Positions 1 through 5,627 are shown, counted from the stretch's first letter. The stretch is DNA of 5,627 nt from Actinomycetota bacterium (GCA_018898235.1 JAHIJU010000194.1:1-5627), one strand, 5' to 3'. The notes: generated by a model from the sequence alone, not told the origin. Made by a program: numbers and translations.

Positions 1-24
1 AGGGAGGTCCCGGGCATTGTCCGC

Positions 25-30
25 TACGGT
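25..30 (+). promoter_or_regulatory. possible -10 box upstream of divIVA
   Basis: TACGGT fits the actinobacterial TAnnnT -10 pattern and would place a transcript start near 37, giving a leader of about 55 nt. No convincing -35 hexamer lies 16-18 bp upstream, where the sequence is purine-rich. The first 91 bases hold no complete gene that I can recognise. This is a weak call resting on one hexamer. Confidence 0.25.
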
Positions 31-78
31 GACTGTCAGTGGCCGGCCGAACGCCGGATCGGGCCCGCACGATGCGAA

Positions 79-84
79 GAGGTG
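79..84 (+). promoter_or_regulatory. ribosome binding site of divIVA
   Basis: GAGGTG lies 7 nt before the ATG at 92 and is a good Shine-Dalgarno match. It supports that start, and the protein then begins exactly with the conserved DivIVA N-terminus. Confidence 0.7.
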
Positions 85-91
85 AGCGACG

Positions 92-736
92 ATGGCCCTG
101 CTGACCGCAGACGACGTCCTGAACAAGAAGTTCCAAGCAACAAAGTTCCGTGACGGGTACGACCAGGACGAGGTGGACGACTTCCTCGACGAGGTCGTCA
201 CCACGCTCAACGAGCTGCAGACCGAGAACGACGAGCTCACGAACAAGCTGGCGGCTGCCGAACGGCGGATCGCCGAGCTGAGCCGCGGGGGTGGCGCCGA
301 CATCGTCGCCGAGCCGGTCGCGATCTCGGCACCCGAGCCGGTCTTCGCCCCGCCGGTGCCGGCGACGCCGGAGCCGGTCGTGGCCCCGGTCGCGGCGAGC
401 GAGCCGGAGTCCGCCACCGGGATGCTGGCGCTCGCGCAGAAGCTGCACGACGACTATGTGCGCAGCGGCCAGACCGAGGGTGAGCGGGTGGTCAGCGAGG
501 CGCGTTCGCGTGCCGAGCAGATCGTGCACGAGGCCGAGGAGACCTCGAGCCGGACCTTGGCCCAGCTCGAGCAGGAGCGTTCGCTGCTGGAGCGCAAGAT
601 CGACGAGCTGCGGGTGTTCGAGCGCGACTACCGGACGCGTCTGAAGAGCTACCTGGAGAACCTGCTCGGCGACCTGGACAACCGGGGCAACGCGCTGCCG
701 CCGCGTTCGGCCGGCCAGGACCTGCCCAGCCTCTGA
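92..736 (+). CDS. divIVA: DivIVA/Wag31 polar growth and cell-division scaffold protein
   Basis: This 214-residue protein is a cytoplasmic coiled-coil scaffold. In actinobacteria the family gathers at negatively curved membrane at cell poles and septa and directs peptidoglycan synthesis there. Residues 1-35 carry the DivIVA lipid-binding domain, with F19-R20 at the membrane-inserting position followed by GYDQDEVDDFL. A first coiled coil covers about 34-65. A Pro/Ala/Val/Glu-rich linker covers about 70-107, the region where mycobacterial Wag31 is phosphorylated; I see no clear phospho-site here. A second coiled coil covers about 110-193 and ends in the conserved FERDYRTRLKSYLENLL. The length is a little shorter than Wag31, about 260 residues. 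The start is fixed by the ribosome site and the conserved N-terminus. A terminator-like hairpin follows 14 bp after the stop, so divIVA is probably transcribed separately from the genes downstream. Family assignment is secure; the role is from family knowledge. Confidence 0.96.
   Translation: MALLTADDVLNKKFQATKFRDGYDQDEVDDFLDEVVTTLNELQTENDELTNKLAAAERRIAELSRGGGADIVAEPVAISAPEPVFAPPVPATPEPVVAPVAASEPESATGMLALAQKLHDDYVRSGQTEGERVVSEARSRAEQIVHEAEETSSRTLAQLEQERSLLERKIDELRVFERDYRTRLKSYLENLLGDLDNRGNALPPRSAGQDLPSL
311..379 (+). repeat. short in-frame repeats encoding the DivIVA linker
   Basis: The 9-mer GAGCCGGTC occurs three times in the reading frame, at 311, 335 and 371, each encoding Glu-Pro-Val. 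Together with neighbouring Pro/Ala codons these make a low-complexity hinge between the two coiled coils. The spacing is irregular (24 and 36 bp), so this is compositional repetition and not a clean tandem array. Confidence 0.5.
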
Positions 737-750
737 GCTTCGCACGCATG

Positions 751-782
751 TGACCGCCCGGGTTTCGCCGACCGGGCGGTCA
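751..782 (+). terminator. hairpin terminator after divIVA
   Basis: TGACCGCCCGG (751-761) is perfectly complementary to CCGGGCGGTCA (772-782), giving an 11-bp GC-rich stem with a 10-nt loop, 14 bp after the divIVA stop. No T-run follows. Actinobacterial terminators often lack one, so termination is likely but its efficiency cannot be read from sequence. Confidence 0.7.
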
Positions 783-810
783 TCTGCTGCCCGGGCACGG
801 TGCCGGGCGC

Positions 811-834
811 GTGTCGGGTTGTCGCACCCGGCAC
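811..834 (+). other. second hairpin overlapping the promoter of the DksA-like gene
   Basis: GTGTCGGGT (811-819) pairs with ACCCGGCAC (826-834) over 9 bp with one G-T wobble and a 6-nt loop. The right arm can instead pair perfectly over 8 bp with GTGCCGGG at 800-807. The right arm lies in the spacer of the promoter called at 819-847, and the left arm shares base 819 with its -35 hexamer. It may be a second termination structure, an operator, or a chance product of high GC content. Confidence 0.4.
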
Positions 835-847
835 GGCCGCATACAGT
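819..847 (+). promoter_or_regulatory. SigA-type promoter for the DksA-like gene
   Basis: TTGTCG at 819-824 and TACAGT at 842-847 are separated by 17 bp, close to the TTGACA / TAnnnT consensus used by the main actinobacterial sigma factor. The start would fall near 853-855, giving a leader of about 20-23 nt that includes the ribosome site at 863-869. The site lies directly after a terminator-like hairpin, as expected for a fresh transcription unit. It is the best promoter in the window. Confidence 0.6.
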
Positions 848-862
848 CGCGTGACCTCGAGC

Positions 863-869
863 AAGGGAG
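863..869 (+). promoter_or_regulatory. ribosome binding site of the DksA-like gene
   Basis: AAGGGAG is 6 nt before the ATG at 876 and supports that start. Confidence 0.65.
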
Positions 870-875
870 CCCTAG

Positions 876-1319
876 ATGACGGACGCCTCCGGCGGCACGA
901 TCGCCCCTGACGTGCGGATCGCCGTGGATGATCTCCGGGTCCGCGCCGGCGAGGAGCCGTGGACCGCGGACGAGCTCAAGGATGTCGCACGCGACCTGGC
1001 TGCCGATGCCGATCGTCTGCAGGCCGAGCTCGAGCAGGCCGACGCGGGCCTGACCGACCTGCTGCGCAACTCGGGCGACGGCGCAGGCGACGACCAGGCG
1101 GACTCGGGCTCCTCGGCGCTCGAGCGCGAGCACGAGCTGACCCTCGTGAACAACACCCGCGACCTGCTGCAGCAGACCCAGCACGCCCTCGATCGCATTC
1201 GCTCCGGCACCTACGGCCTGTGCGAGTCGTGCGGTGAACCGGTCGGCAAGGCGCGTCTGCAGGCGTTCCCGCGGGCGAACCTGTGTGTGGAGTGCAAGCA
1301 GCGCGAAGAGCGGCGCTGA
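876..1319 (+). CDS. TraR/DksA family C4 zinc-finger protein
   Basis: This 147-residue protein belongs to the DksA/TraR family. These proteins insert a coiled coil into the secondary channel of RNA polymerase and change promoter-complex stability, in E. coli together with ppGpp. Residues about 32-107 form two long helices around a Gly/Asp/Ser-rich tip at 66-80. The zinc finger is C116, C119, C137, C140 (CxxC-x17-CxxC) with the family signature YGLCESCGEPV. Aligned back from C116 without gaps, D76 falls on the functional Asp of E. coli DksA (D74), while G78 replaces its Ala (A76). The length is close to DksA (151). It corresponds by position to Bacillus ylyA and the Streptomyces gene next to lspA. 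It has its own promoter and ribosome site, and lspA follows after 20 bp. The family is certain. Whether it regulates RNA polymerase as DksA does is inferred. Confidence 0.9.
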   Translation: MTDASGGTIAPDVRIAVDDLRVRAGEEPWTADELKDVARDLAADADRLQAELEQADAGLTDLLRNSGDGAGDDQADSGSSALEREHELTLVNNTRDLLQQTQHALDRIRSGTYGLCESCGEPVGKARLQAFPRANLCVECKQREERR

Positions 1320-1327
1320 GCGCCCCG

Positions 1328-1333
1328 TAGACT
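1328..1333 (+). promoter_or_regulatory. candidate -10 box for leaderless lspA transcript
   Basis: TAGACT matches TAnnnT and ends 6 bp before the GTG at 1340, the spacing at which actinobacterial leaderless genes start transcription on the first base of the start codon. No Shine-Dalgarno sequence precedes this GTG, which fits leaderless initiation. No good -35 is visible. The box lies in the 20-bp gap after the DksA-like stop, so read-through from upstream is also possible. Confidence 0.5.
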
Positions 1334-1339
1334 CCCGGG

Positions 1340-1894
1340 GTGCCCGAGCCGACGCCCGAATCGCCCGACGAGGCACGCGTGCCCGCGACCGCTGGACGGC
1401 GCGGCCTGATGATCGTGCTGGCCGTCGCGGTCGCCGTGGCCGCCGCCGACCAGCTGTCGAAGGCCTGGGCCCTGGCCGCTCTCGAACCGGGTGCGCGTCG
1501 CCCGCTGCTCGGCTCGGCCCTCGGCCTGCAGCTCATCTCGAACCCGGGGGCGGCGCTGTCGATCGCCACCGGGATGACGTGGGTGCTCACGGTCGTGGCG
1601 GTCGTGGTGGTCGTGGTGGTCGTCCGGACAGCGCGACGGCTCGGCTCGGGGGCCTGGGCCCTGACCCTCGGCCTGCTGCTCGGCGGTGCGGTCGGCAACC
1701 TCATCGACCGGCTGATCCGCGAACCTGGTCCGTTGCGGGGCGAGGTGGTCGACTTCATCGCCTACGGCCAGCTGTTCATCGGCAACGTGGCCGACATCGC
1801 GATCGTCGTGGCCGCGGGCCTGGCGATGGTGCTGGTCGCCCGGGGTGTGCGGTTGGACGGTGCCCGAGAGGTCGCCGCGGGCGCCGATGCCTGA
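1340..1894 (+). CDS. lspA: lipoprotein signal peptidase (signal peptidase II)
   Basis: LspA is a membrane aspartyl protease that removes the signal peptide of prolipoproteins just before the lipid-modified cysteine, after Lgt has acted. The 184-residue product has a polar, acidic N-terminus (1-20) and about four membrane segments: roughly 21-38, 79-95, 105-121 and 148-167. The family motifs include SNPGAALS (67-74), VGNLIDR with D123, and GNVADIAI with D152. D123 and D152 are the catalytic pair and both are intact. The start is GTG at 1340 with no ribosome site. An in-frame GTG at 1379 has GAGG 5 nt upstream and would give 171 residues, nearer the E. coli length of 164, so the start is not settled. 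The gene overlaps the pseudouridine synthase by 8 bp, suggesting translational coupling. The function is secure. Confidence 0.95.
   Translation: MPEPTPESPDEARVPATAGRRGLMIVLAVAVAVAAADQLSKAWALAALEPGARRPLLGSALGLQLISNPGAALSIATGMTWVLTVVAVVVVVVVVRTARRLGSGAWALTLGLLLGGAVGNLIDRLIREPGPLRGEVVDFIAYGQLFIGNVADIAIVVAAGLAMVLVARGVRLDGAREVAAGADA
1592..1624 (+). repeat. 9-bp tandem repeat encoding a valine run in LspA
   Basis: GTCGTGGCG is followed by two copies of GTCGTGGTG and a partial copy GTCGTC. It encodes eight consecutive valines (residues 88-95) at the end of the second membrane segment. The unit is a multiple of three, so copy-number change would lengthen or shorten the segment without a frameshift. 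Confidence 0.6.
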
Positions 1895-2819
1895 GCTGCG
1901 GTCCCTGCCGGTGCCCGACGGCCTGGCCGGTGAGCGGGTCGACGCCGCTCTCGCCCGGCTGCTGGGCGTCTCACGGTCGCGGGCGGCCGAGCTGGCGGGC
2001 GCCGGGGCCGTCGAGGTCGACGGGCGCCCGGTGGGCAAGTCGGACCGGTTGGTGGCCGGTGCCTGGCTCGAGGTGAGCCTGCCGGATCCGGTGGTGGCGG
2101 TGGACGCCGACCCGGTGGCGGTGCCGGGGATGCTCGTCGTGCACGACGACGACGACGTCGTGGTCGTGGACAAGCCGGTGGGGGTCGCCGCGCACCCGTC
2201 GCCCGGCTGGACCGGACCGACCGTGGTCGGGGCGTTGGCTGCCGCGGGGTTCCGGGTCTCGACCTCGGGCGCGGCCGAACGCCAGGGCATCGTGCACCGG
2301 CTCGACGTCGGGACCTCGGGGCTCATGGTGGTCGCCAAGAGCGAGCGCGCCTACACCTCGCTGAAGCGGGCGTTCAAGGAGCGGACGGTCGACAAGGTCT
2401 ACCACGCCCTCGCCCAGGGGCACCCTGAGCCGAGCACCGGGACCATCGACGCGCCGATCGGTCGGCACCCGTCCTCGGACTGGAAGTTCGCCGTCGTCGC
2501 GGACGGCAAACCCTCGGTGACGCACTACGAGCTGATCGAGGCGATGCCGGCGGCGTCCCTGGTCGAGGTGCACCTGGAGACCGGGCGCACCCATCAGATC
2601 CGGGTGCACTTCTCGGCACTGCGCCATCCGCTGGTGGGCGATGTCACGTACGGCGCCGATCCGGTGCTCGCGGCCCGTGTCGGGCTGTCGCGTCAGTGGC
2701 TGCACGCCGTGCGACTGGGGTTCGAGCATCCGGGGTCGGGGCAGTGGCTGGAGCTCACGAGCGAGCCGCCGGCGGACCTCGCGCACGCGCTCGACGTGCT
2801 GCGCGAGGGCTGGCGCTGA
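1887..2819 (+). CDS. rluD: RluA/RluD-family 23S rRNA pseudouridine synthase
   Basis: The enzyme isomerises specific uridines in RNA to pseudouridine. RluD of E. coli modifies helix 69 of 23S rRNA. The 310-residue product has an N-terminal S4 RNA-binding domain (about 16-62) and an RluA-type catalytic domain (about 83-300). The catalytic aspartate is D140 in the signature GIVHRLDVGTSGLMVVAKS. DKPVGVAAHP (95-104), GRTHQIRVHF (233-242) and HPLVGDVTYG (247-256) are further family motifs. The length is normal for RluD (about 326 in E. coli). The ATG at 1887 lies inside the end of lspA, and the S4 domain begins soon after, which fits this start. No strong ribosome site is seen, so re-initiation by ribosomes finishing lspA is likely. 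The lspA-rluD pair matches lspA-ylyB in Bacillus and Rv1539-Rv1540 in M. tuberculosis. The family is certain. The exact target uridine is inferred. Confidence 0.93.
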   Translation: MPELRSLPVPDGLAGERVDAALARLLGVSRSRAAELAGAGAVEVDGRPVGKSDRLVAGAWLEVSLPDPVVAVDADPVAVPGMLVVHDDDDVVVVDKPVGVAAHPSPGWTGPTVVGALAAAGFRVSTSGAAERQGIVHRLDVGTSGLMVVAKSERAYTSLKRAFKERTVDKVYHALAQGHPEPSTGTIDAPIGRHPSSDWKFAVVADGKPSVTHYELIEAMPAASLVEVHLETGRTHQIRVHFSALRHPLVGDVTYGADPVLAARVGLSRQWLHAVRLGFEHPGSGQWLELTSEPPADLAHALDVLREGWR

Positions 2820-2869
2820 ACCGCCCGCTCACCGCGGCGCGGGCCCGGCCCTCGGCTCCGGCTGTCGGT

Positions 2870-2890
2870 GCCGCGACGTAGGATCGCGGC
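2870..2890. repeat. 7-bp inverted repeat around the dnaE -10 box
   Basis: GCCGCGA (2870-2876) and TCGCGGC (2884-2890) are perfect inverted copies separated by 7 bp, centred on the putative -10 box at 2879-2884 and ending 1 bp before the dnaE ATG. It could be an operator for a dimeric regulator or a hairpin in read-through RNA. At this GC content chance is a real alternative. Confidence 0.4.
2879..2884 (+). promoter_or_regulatory. candidate -10 box for dnaE (leaderless type)
   Basis: TAGGAT matches TAnnnT and ends 7 bp before the dnaE ATG, which would start the transcript on or next to the start codon. No clear -35 is present. The inner AGGA (2880-2883), 8 nt before the ATG, could instead act as a weak ribosome site on a longer transcript, so the two readings compete. 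Confidence 0.45.
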
Positions 2891-2891
2891 C

Positions 2892-5627
2892 ATGGCTGCA
2901 GGCGACGGATCCGGTTTCGTCCACCTGCACGCACACTCCGACCACTCGATGCTGGACGGTGCCGCCCGGGTTCCCGAGATGCTCGCCGAGGCCAAACGGC
3001 TGGGGCAGCGGGCGATGGCCCTCACCGACCACGGGTACCTGTTCGGGGCCTTCGAGTTCTGGTCGAAGGCGCGGGCGCTGGACATCAAGCCCATCGTCGG
3101 GCTGGAGGCCTACGTCACGCCGGGCACCAGCCGGTTCGACCGCACCCTGGTCCGCTGGGGCGAGGCGAGCCAGGCCTCCGACGACGTGTCGGCCCGCGGC
3201 GCGTACACCCACCTCACGCTGCTGTCCCGGACCACCGAGGGGATGCACAACCTGTTCCGGCTGGGCTCGTACGCCTCGCTGGACGGGCAGATGGGCAAGT
3301 GGCCGCGGATGGACCGCGAGCTGCTCGAGCGCTACCACACCGGGCTCATCGTGATGACGGGCTGCCCGTCGGGCGAGGTGCAGACGCGGTTGCGGCTGGG
3401 CCAGTTCGACGAGGCTCTGCGCGCGGCGGCCGAGCTGCGGGACATCTTCGGGGCCGATTCGTTCTACGTCGAGCTCATGAACCACGGCCTGGACCTGGAG
3501 AAGCGGGTGCTGCCCGGGCTGCTGGAGATCGCCAAGCGGCTCAACGCCCCCGTCGTGGCGACCAACGACCTGCACTACACGCGTGAGGAGGACCACCACT
3601 CCCACGAGGCGCTGCTGGCCGTGCAGTCCGGCGCCACGCTCGACGAACCGACGTACGACCAGGGCGGGAACCGGTTCGCGCTGTCCGGGCACGGGTACTT
3701 CGTGCAGTCCGAGGAGCAGATGCGCCGGCTGTGGACCGAGCTGCCGGAGGCCTGCGACAACACCCTCGCGATCGCCGAGCAGTGCGAGGTGTCGTTCACC
3801 ACGGGCGTCAACTACATGCCCGCGTTCGAGGTGCCGGCCGGGGAGAGCGAGGACTCCTGGTTCATCAAGGAGGTCGAGACCGGGCTGGCCCGCCGCTACC
3901 CCGCGGGGGTGCCCGACGCGGTGCGCACGCAGGCCGAGTACGAGACGGGGGTCATCACCCAGCTCGGCTTCTCCGGGTACTTCCTCGTCGTGGCCGACTT
4001 CATCAACTGGGCCAAGTCCCAGGGCATCCGCGTCGGGCCGGGCCGTGGTTCGGCGGCCGGGTCGATGGACTCCTACGCGATGGGGATCACCGAGCTCGAC
4101 CCGCTCGAGCACGGTCTGATCTTCGAGCGGTTCCTCAACCCCGAGCGGATCAGCTGGCCCGACGTCGACGTCGACTTCGACGAGCGCCGCCGCGGCGAGG
4201 TCATCAAGTACGTGACCGACAAGTACGGGGCCGACAAGGTCTCGCAGATCGTCACCTACGGCACCATCAAGGCCAAGCAGGCCCTCAAGGACGCCTCCCG
4301 GGTGCTCGGACTCCCGTTCGCGATGGGGGAGAAGCTCACCAAGGCCATGCCGCCCGCCGTGATGGGCAAGGACATCTCGTTGACCGGGATGTTCGACGAG
4401 AAGAACGACCGCTACGCCGAGGCCGACGAGTTCCGGAAGGTCGTCGCGGCCGACCCGGAGGCCCAGCGGGTGCTGGAGACGGCGCGCGGCCTCGAAGGGA
4501 TCAAGCGGCAGTGGGGGGTGCACGCCGCGGGCGTCATCATGTCGAGCAAGTCCCTCGTCGACGTCGTGCCGATCATGAAGCGCCCGTCCGACGGGGCGAT
4601 CATCACCCAGTTCGACCAGCCGTCCTCGGAGGCCCTCGGGCTGATCAAGATGGACTTCCTGGGCCTGCGCAACCTCACGACCCTGGACGACGCGTTGGCG
4701 AACATCGTCGCGAACGGCAAGGAGCCGCTCGAGATCGAGAAGGTCTCGCTCACCGACCAGGCCACCTACGACCTGCTCGCGCGCGGCGACACCCTCGGGG
4801 TGTTCCAGCTCGACGGCGGGCCGATGCGGGCCCTGCTGCGCCAGATGCGTCCGGACAACTTCGAGGACGTGTCGGCCGTCATCGCGCTGTACCGGCCGGG
4901 CCCGATGGGCATGAACTCGCACATCAACTACGCGCTGCGCAAGAACGGCCTGCAGGAGGTGACGCCGATCCACCCCGAGCTGGCCGAACCGCTCGCGGAG
5001 ATCCTGGACGGCACGTACGGCCTCATCGTCTACCAGGAGCAGGTGCAGCGCGCCGCGCAGAAGCTGGCCGGCTACAGCCTGGGCCAGGCCGACCTGCTGC
5101 GCCGGGCGATGGGCAAGAAGAAGAAGGAGATCCTGGAGAAGGAGTTCGTCCCCTTCCAGGCCGGCTGCCGCGAGCGCGGCTACTCCGACGAGGCGATCAC
5201 GGCCGTGTGGGAGACCCTCGTGCCGTTCGCCGGCTACGCCTTCAACAAGGCGCACTCGGCGGCCTACGGCGTGGTCTCGTACTGGACCGCCTTCCTCAAG
5301 GCGAACTACCCGGTCGAGTACATGGCGGCCCTGCTCACCTCGGTCAAGGACGACAAGGACAAGTCGGCCCTGTACCTGGGGGAGTGCCGGCACATGGGCA
5401 TCAAGGTGCTGCCGCCGGACGTGAACGCCTCCTCCGCGTTGTTCACCGCTGTCGGTCCCGACATCCGGTTCGGGCTCACGGCCGTACGCAACGTCGGGGC
5501 CAACGTGGTGGACGCGATCGTCGCGGCGCGTGAGGCCAAGGGGGCGTTCACCTCGTTCACCGACTTCCTGGAGAAGGTCCCGGCCGTGGTCTGCAACAAG
5601 CGGACCATCGAGTCGCTGGTCAAGGCG
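2892..5627 (+). CDS. dnaE: DNA polymerase III alpha subunit (DnaE1), 3' end outside window
   Basis: This is the catalytic subunit of the replicative polymerase. The frame is open for 912 codons to the window edge; the family is about 1,180 residues. An N-terminal PHP domain (about 9-280) keeps all nine metal-ligand positions known from M. tuberculosis DnaE1: H13, H15, D22, H47, E72, H107, C158, D226, H228. This predicts an active 3'-5' proofreading exonuclease. The polymerase core follows: GPGRGSAAGS (382-391), the catalytic PDVDVDF with acidic residues D424, D426 and D428, and the third catalytic Asp D588 in KMDFLGL. Further conserved motifs are RPGPM (668-672), YQEQ (714-717) and FNKAHSAAYG (784-793). 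The visible part ends in or near the helix-hairpin-helix region, so the beta-clamp motif, OB fold and tau-binding region are missing. The ATG at 2892 places the PHP motif at the usual distance. It lies 72 bp after the pseudouridine synthase, probably with its own promoter. Confidence 0.97.
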   Translation, partial: MAAGDGSGFVHLHAHSDHSMLDGAARVPEMLAEAKRLGQRAMALTDHGYLFGAFEFWSKARALDIKPIVGLEAYVTPGTSRFDRTLVRWGEASQASDDVSARGAYTHLTLLSRTTEGMHNLFRLGSYASLDGQMGKWPRMDRELLERYHTGLIVMTGCPSGEVQTRLRLGQFDEALRAAAELRDIFGADSFYVELMNHGLDLEKRVLPGLLEIAKRLNAPVVATNDLHYTREEDHHSHEALLAVQSGATLDEPTYDQGGNRFALSGHGYFVQSEEQMRRLWTELPEACDNTLAIAEQCEVSFTTGVNYMPAFEVPAGESEDSWFIKEVETGLARRYPAGVPDAVRTQAEYETGVITQLGFSGYFLVVADFINWAKSQGIRVGPGRGSAAGSMDSYAMGITELDPLEHGLIFERFLNPERISWPDVDVDFDERRRGEVIKYVTDKYGADKVSQIVTYGTIKAKQALKDASRVLGLPFAMGEKLTKAMPPAVMGKDISLTGMFDEKNDRYAEADEFRKVVAADPEAQRVLETARGLEGIKRQWGVHAAGVIMSSKSLVDVVPIMKRPSDGAIITQFDQPSSEALGLIKMDFLGLRNLTTLDDALANIVANGKEPLEIEKVSLTDQATYDLLARGDTLGVFQLDGGPMRALLRQMRPDNFEDVSAVIALYRPGPMGMNSHINYALRKNGLQEVTPIHPELAEPLAEILDGTYGLIVYQEQVQRAAQKLAGYSLGQADLLRRAMGKKKKEILEKEFVPFQAGCRERGYSDEAITAVWETLVPFAGYAFNKAHSAAYGVVSYWTAFLKANYPVEYMAALLTSVKDDKDKSALYLGECRHMGIKVLPPDVNASSALFTAVGPDIRFGLTAVRNVGANVVDAIVAAREAKGAFTSFTDFLEKVPAVVCNKRTIESLVKA

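Noticed and set aside
1..85. AGGGAGGT at 1-8 followed by TTG at 17 and a 22-codon frame ending at the TGA at 83-85, just before divIVA.
   Set aside because: It could be an upstream leader peptide, but the start codon is rare, the product has no features, and the possible -10 box at 25-30 would begin transcription after the TTG. Too little sequence is visible upstream.
2145..2175. GAC and GTC/GTG codon runs encoding DDDDVVVVD in the pseudouridine synthase, as a possible repeat or insertion.
   Set aside because: This is the start of the catalytic domain (an acidic turn and the beta strand before DKP), which commonly looks like this in high-GC homologues.
1211..2338. A 375-codon minus-strand open frame across lspA and the pseudouridine synthase, and similar ones at 976-1758 and 1971-2786.
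   Set aside because: These are rich in T, S, R, P, H and G and contain no motifs. They are shadow frames of the strongly supported + strand genes.
2820..2869. Possible terminator between the pseudouridine synthase and dnaE.
   Set aside because: Only short 5-bp pairings such as 2824-2828 with 2839-2843 are visible, with no strong stem and no T-run. I see no supportable terminator here.
2829..5393. An 854-codon open frame on the minus strand, antisense to dnaE.
   Set aside because: Its codons mirror the G/C-rich third positions of dnaE. The product is low-complexity (runs of L, V, R, H, D, G) with no recognisable domain, and the + strand frame is unmistakably DnaE.
3731..5533. A 600-codon + strand frame inside dnaE.
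   Set aside because: It is a second frame of dnaE with an Arg/Gly/Ala/Pro-rich meaningless product, while the dnaE frame carries every polymerase motif without a break.
1..5627. Search for a mobile element, CRISPR array, tRNA/rRNA gene, toxin-antitoxin pair or defence system.
   Set aside because: No transposase motif, repeat-spacer pattern, RNA signature or foreign-composition block was seen. The coding space is filled by five conserved housekeeping genes.

Overview
The window comes from a high-GC chromosome with strong G/C preference at third codon positions. The gene content and protein sequences indicate an actinobacterium (Actinomycetota). The N-terminus of the DivIVA protein (FRDGYDQDEVDDFLDE) looks most like Micrococcales relatives such as Cellulomonas-type organisms. 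That placement is from memory of family sequences, not from a search.

Layout, all on the + strand: (1) positions 1-91 are a short leader upstream of divIVA. (2) divIVA/wag31, the polar-growth scaffold, spans 92-736. (3) A 139-bp gap holds a perfect 11-bp hairpin typical of a terminator, a second hairpin, and a good SigA-type promoter (TTGTCG, 17 bp, TACAGT). (4) A TraR/DksA-type C4 zinc-finger protein spans 876-1319. (5) lspA, lipoprotein signal peptidase, spans 1340-1894 and has a -10-like box placed as in leaderless genes. (6) An RluA/RluD-type pseudouridine synthase spans 1887-2819 and overlaps lspA by 8 bp. (7) A 72-bp gap ends in a second leaderless-style -10 box inside an inverted repeat. 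(8) dnaE, the replicative DNA polymerase III alpha subunit, starts at 2892 and runs off the right edge with 912 codons visible.

How the genes relate: this is a conserved housekeeping neighbourhood. The order divIVA, dksA-like, lspA, rluD-like resembles the divIVA-ileS-ylyA-lspA-ylyB block of Bacillus and the equivalent Streptomyces block, except that ileS is not between divIVA and the dksA-like gene. The products act in cell-pole growth, control of RNA polymerase, lipoprotein maturation, rRNA modification and chromosome replication. They share a place in growth physiology but not a single pathway. Transcription probably breaks after divIVA. The dksA-like gene, lspA and rluD form a tight cluster, with an extra start possible just before lspA, and dnaE probably has its own promoter.

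I found no mobile element, CRISPR array, RNA gene, phage gene or defence system, and no evidence of a previously undescribed system. The points worth a second look are regulatory (two apparent leaderless promoters, an inverted repeat at the dnaE start, mutually exclusive hairpins before the dksA-like gene) and residue-level (a non-canonical DksA tip, an intact proofreading-type PHP site in DnaE).
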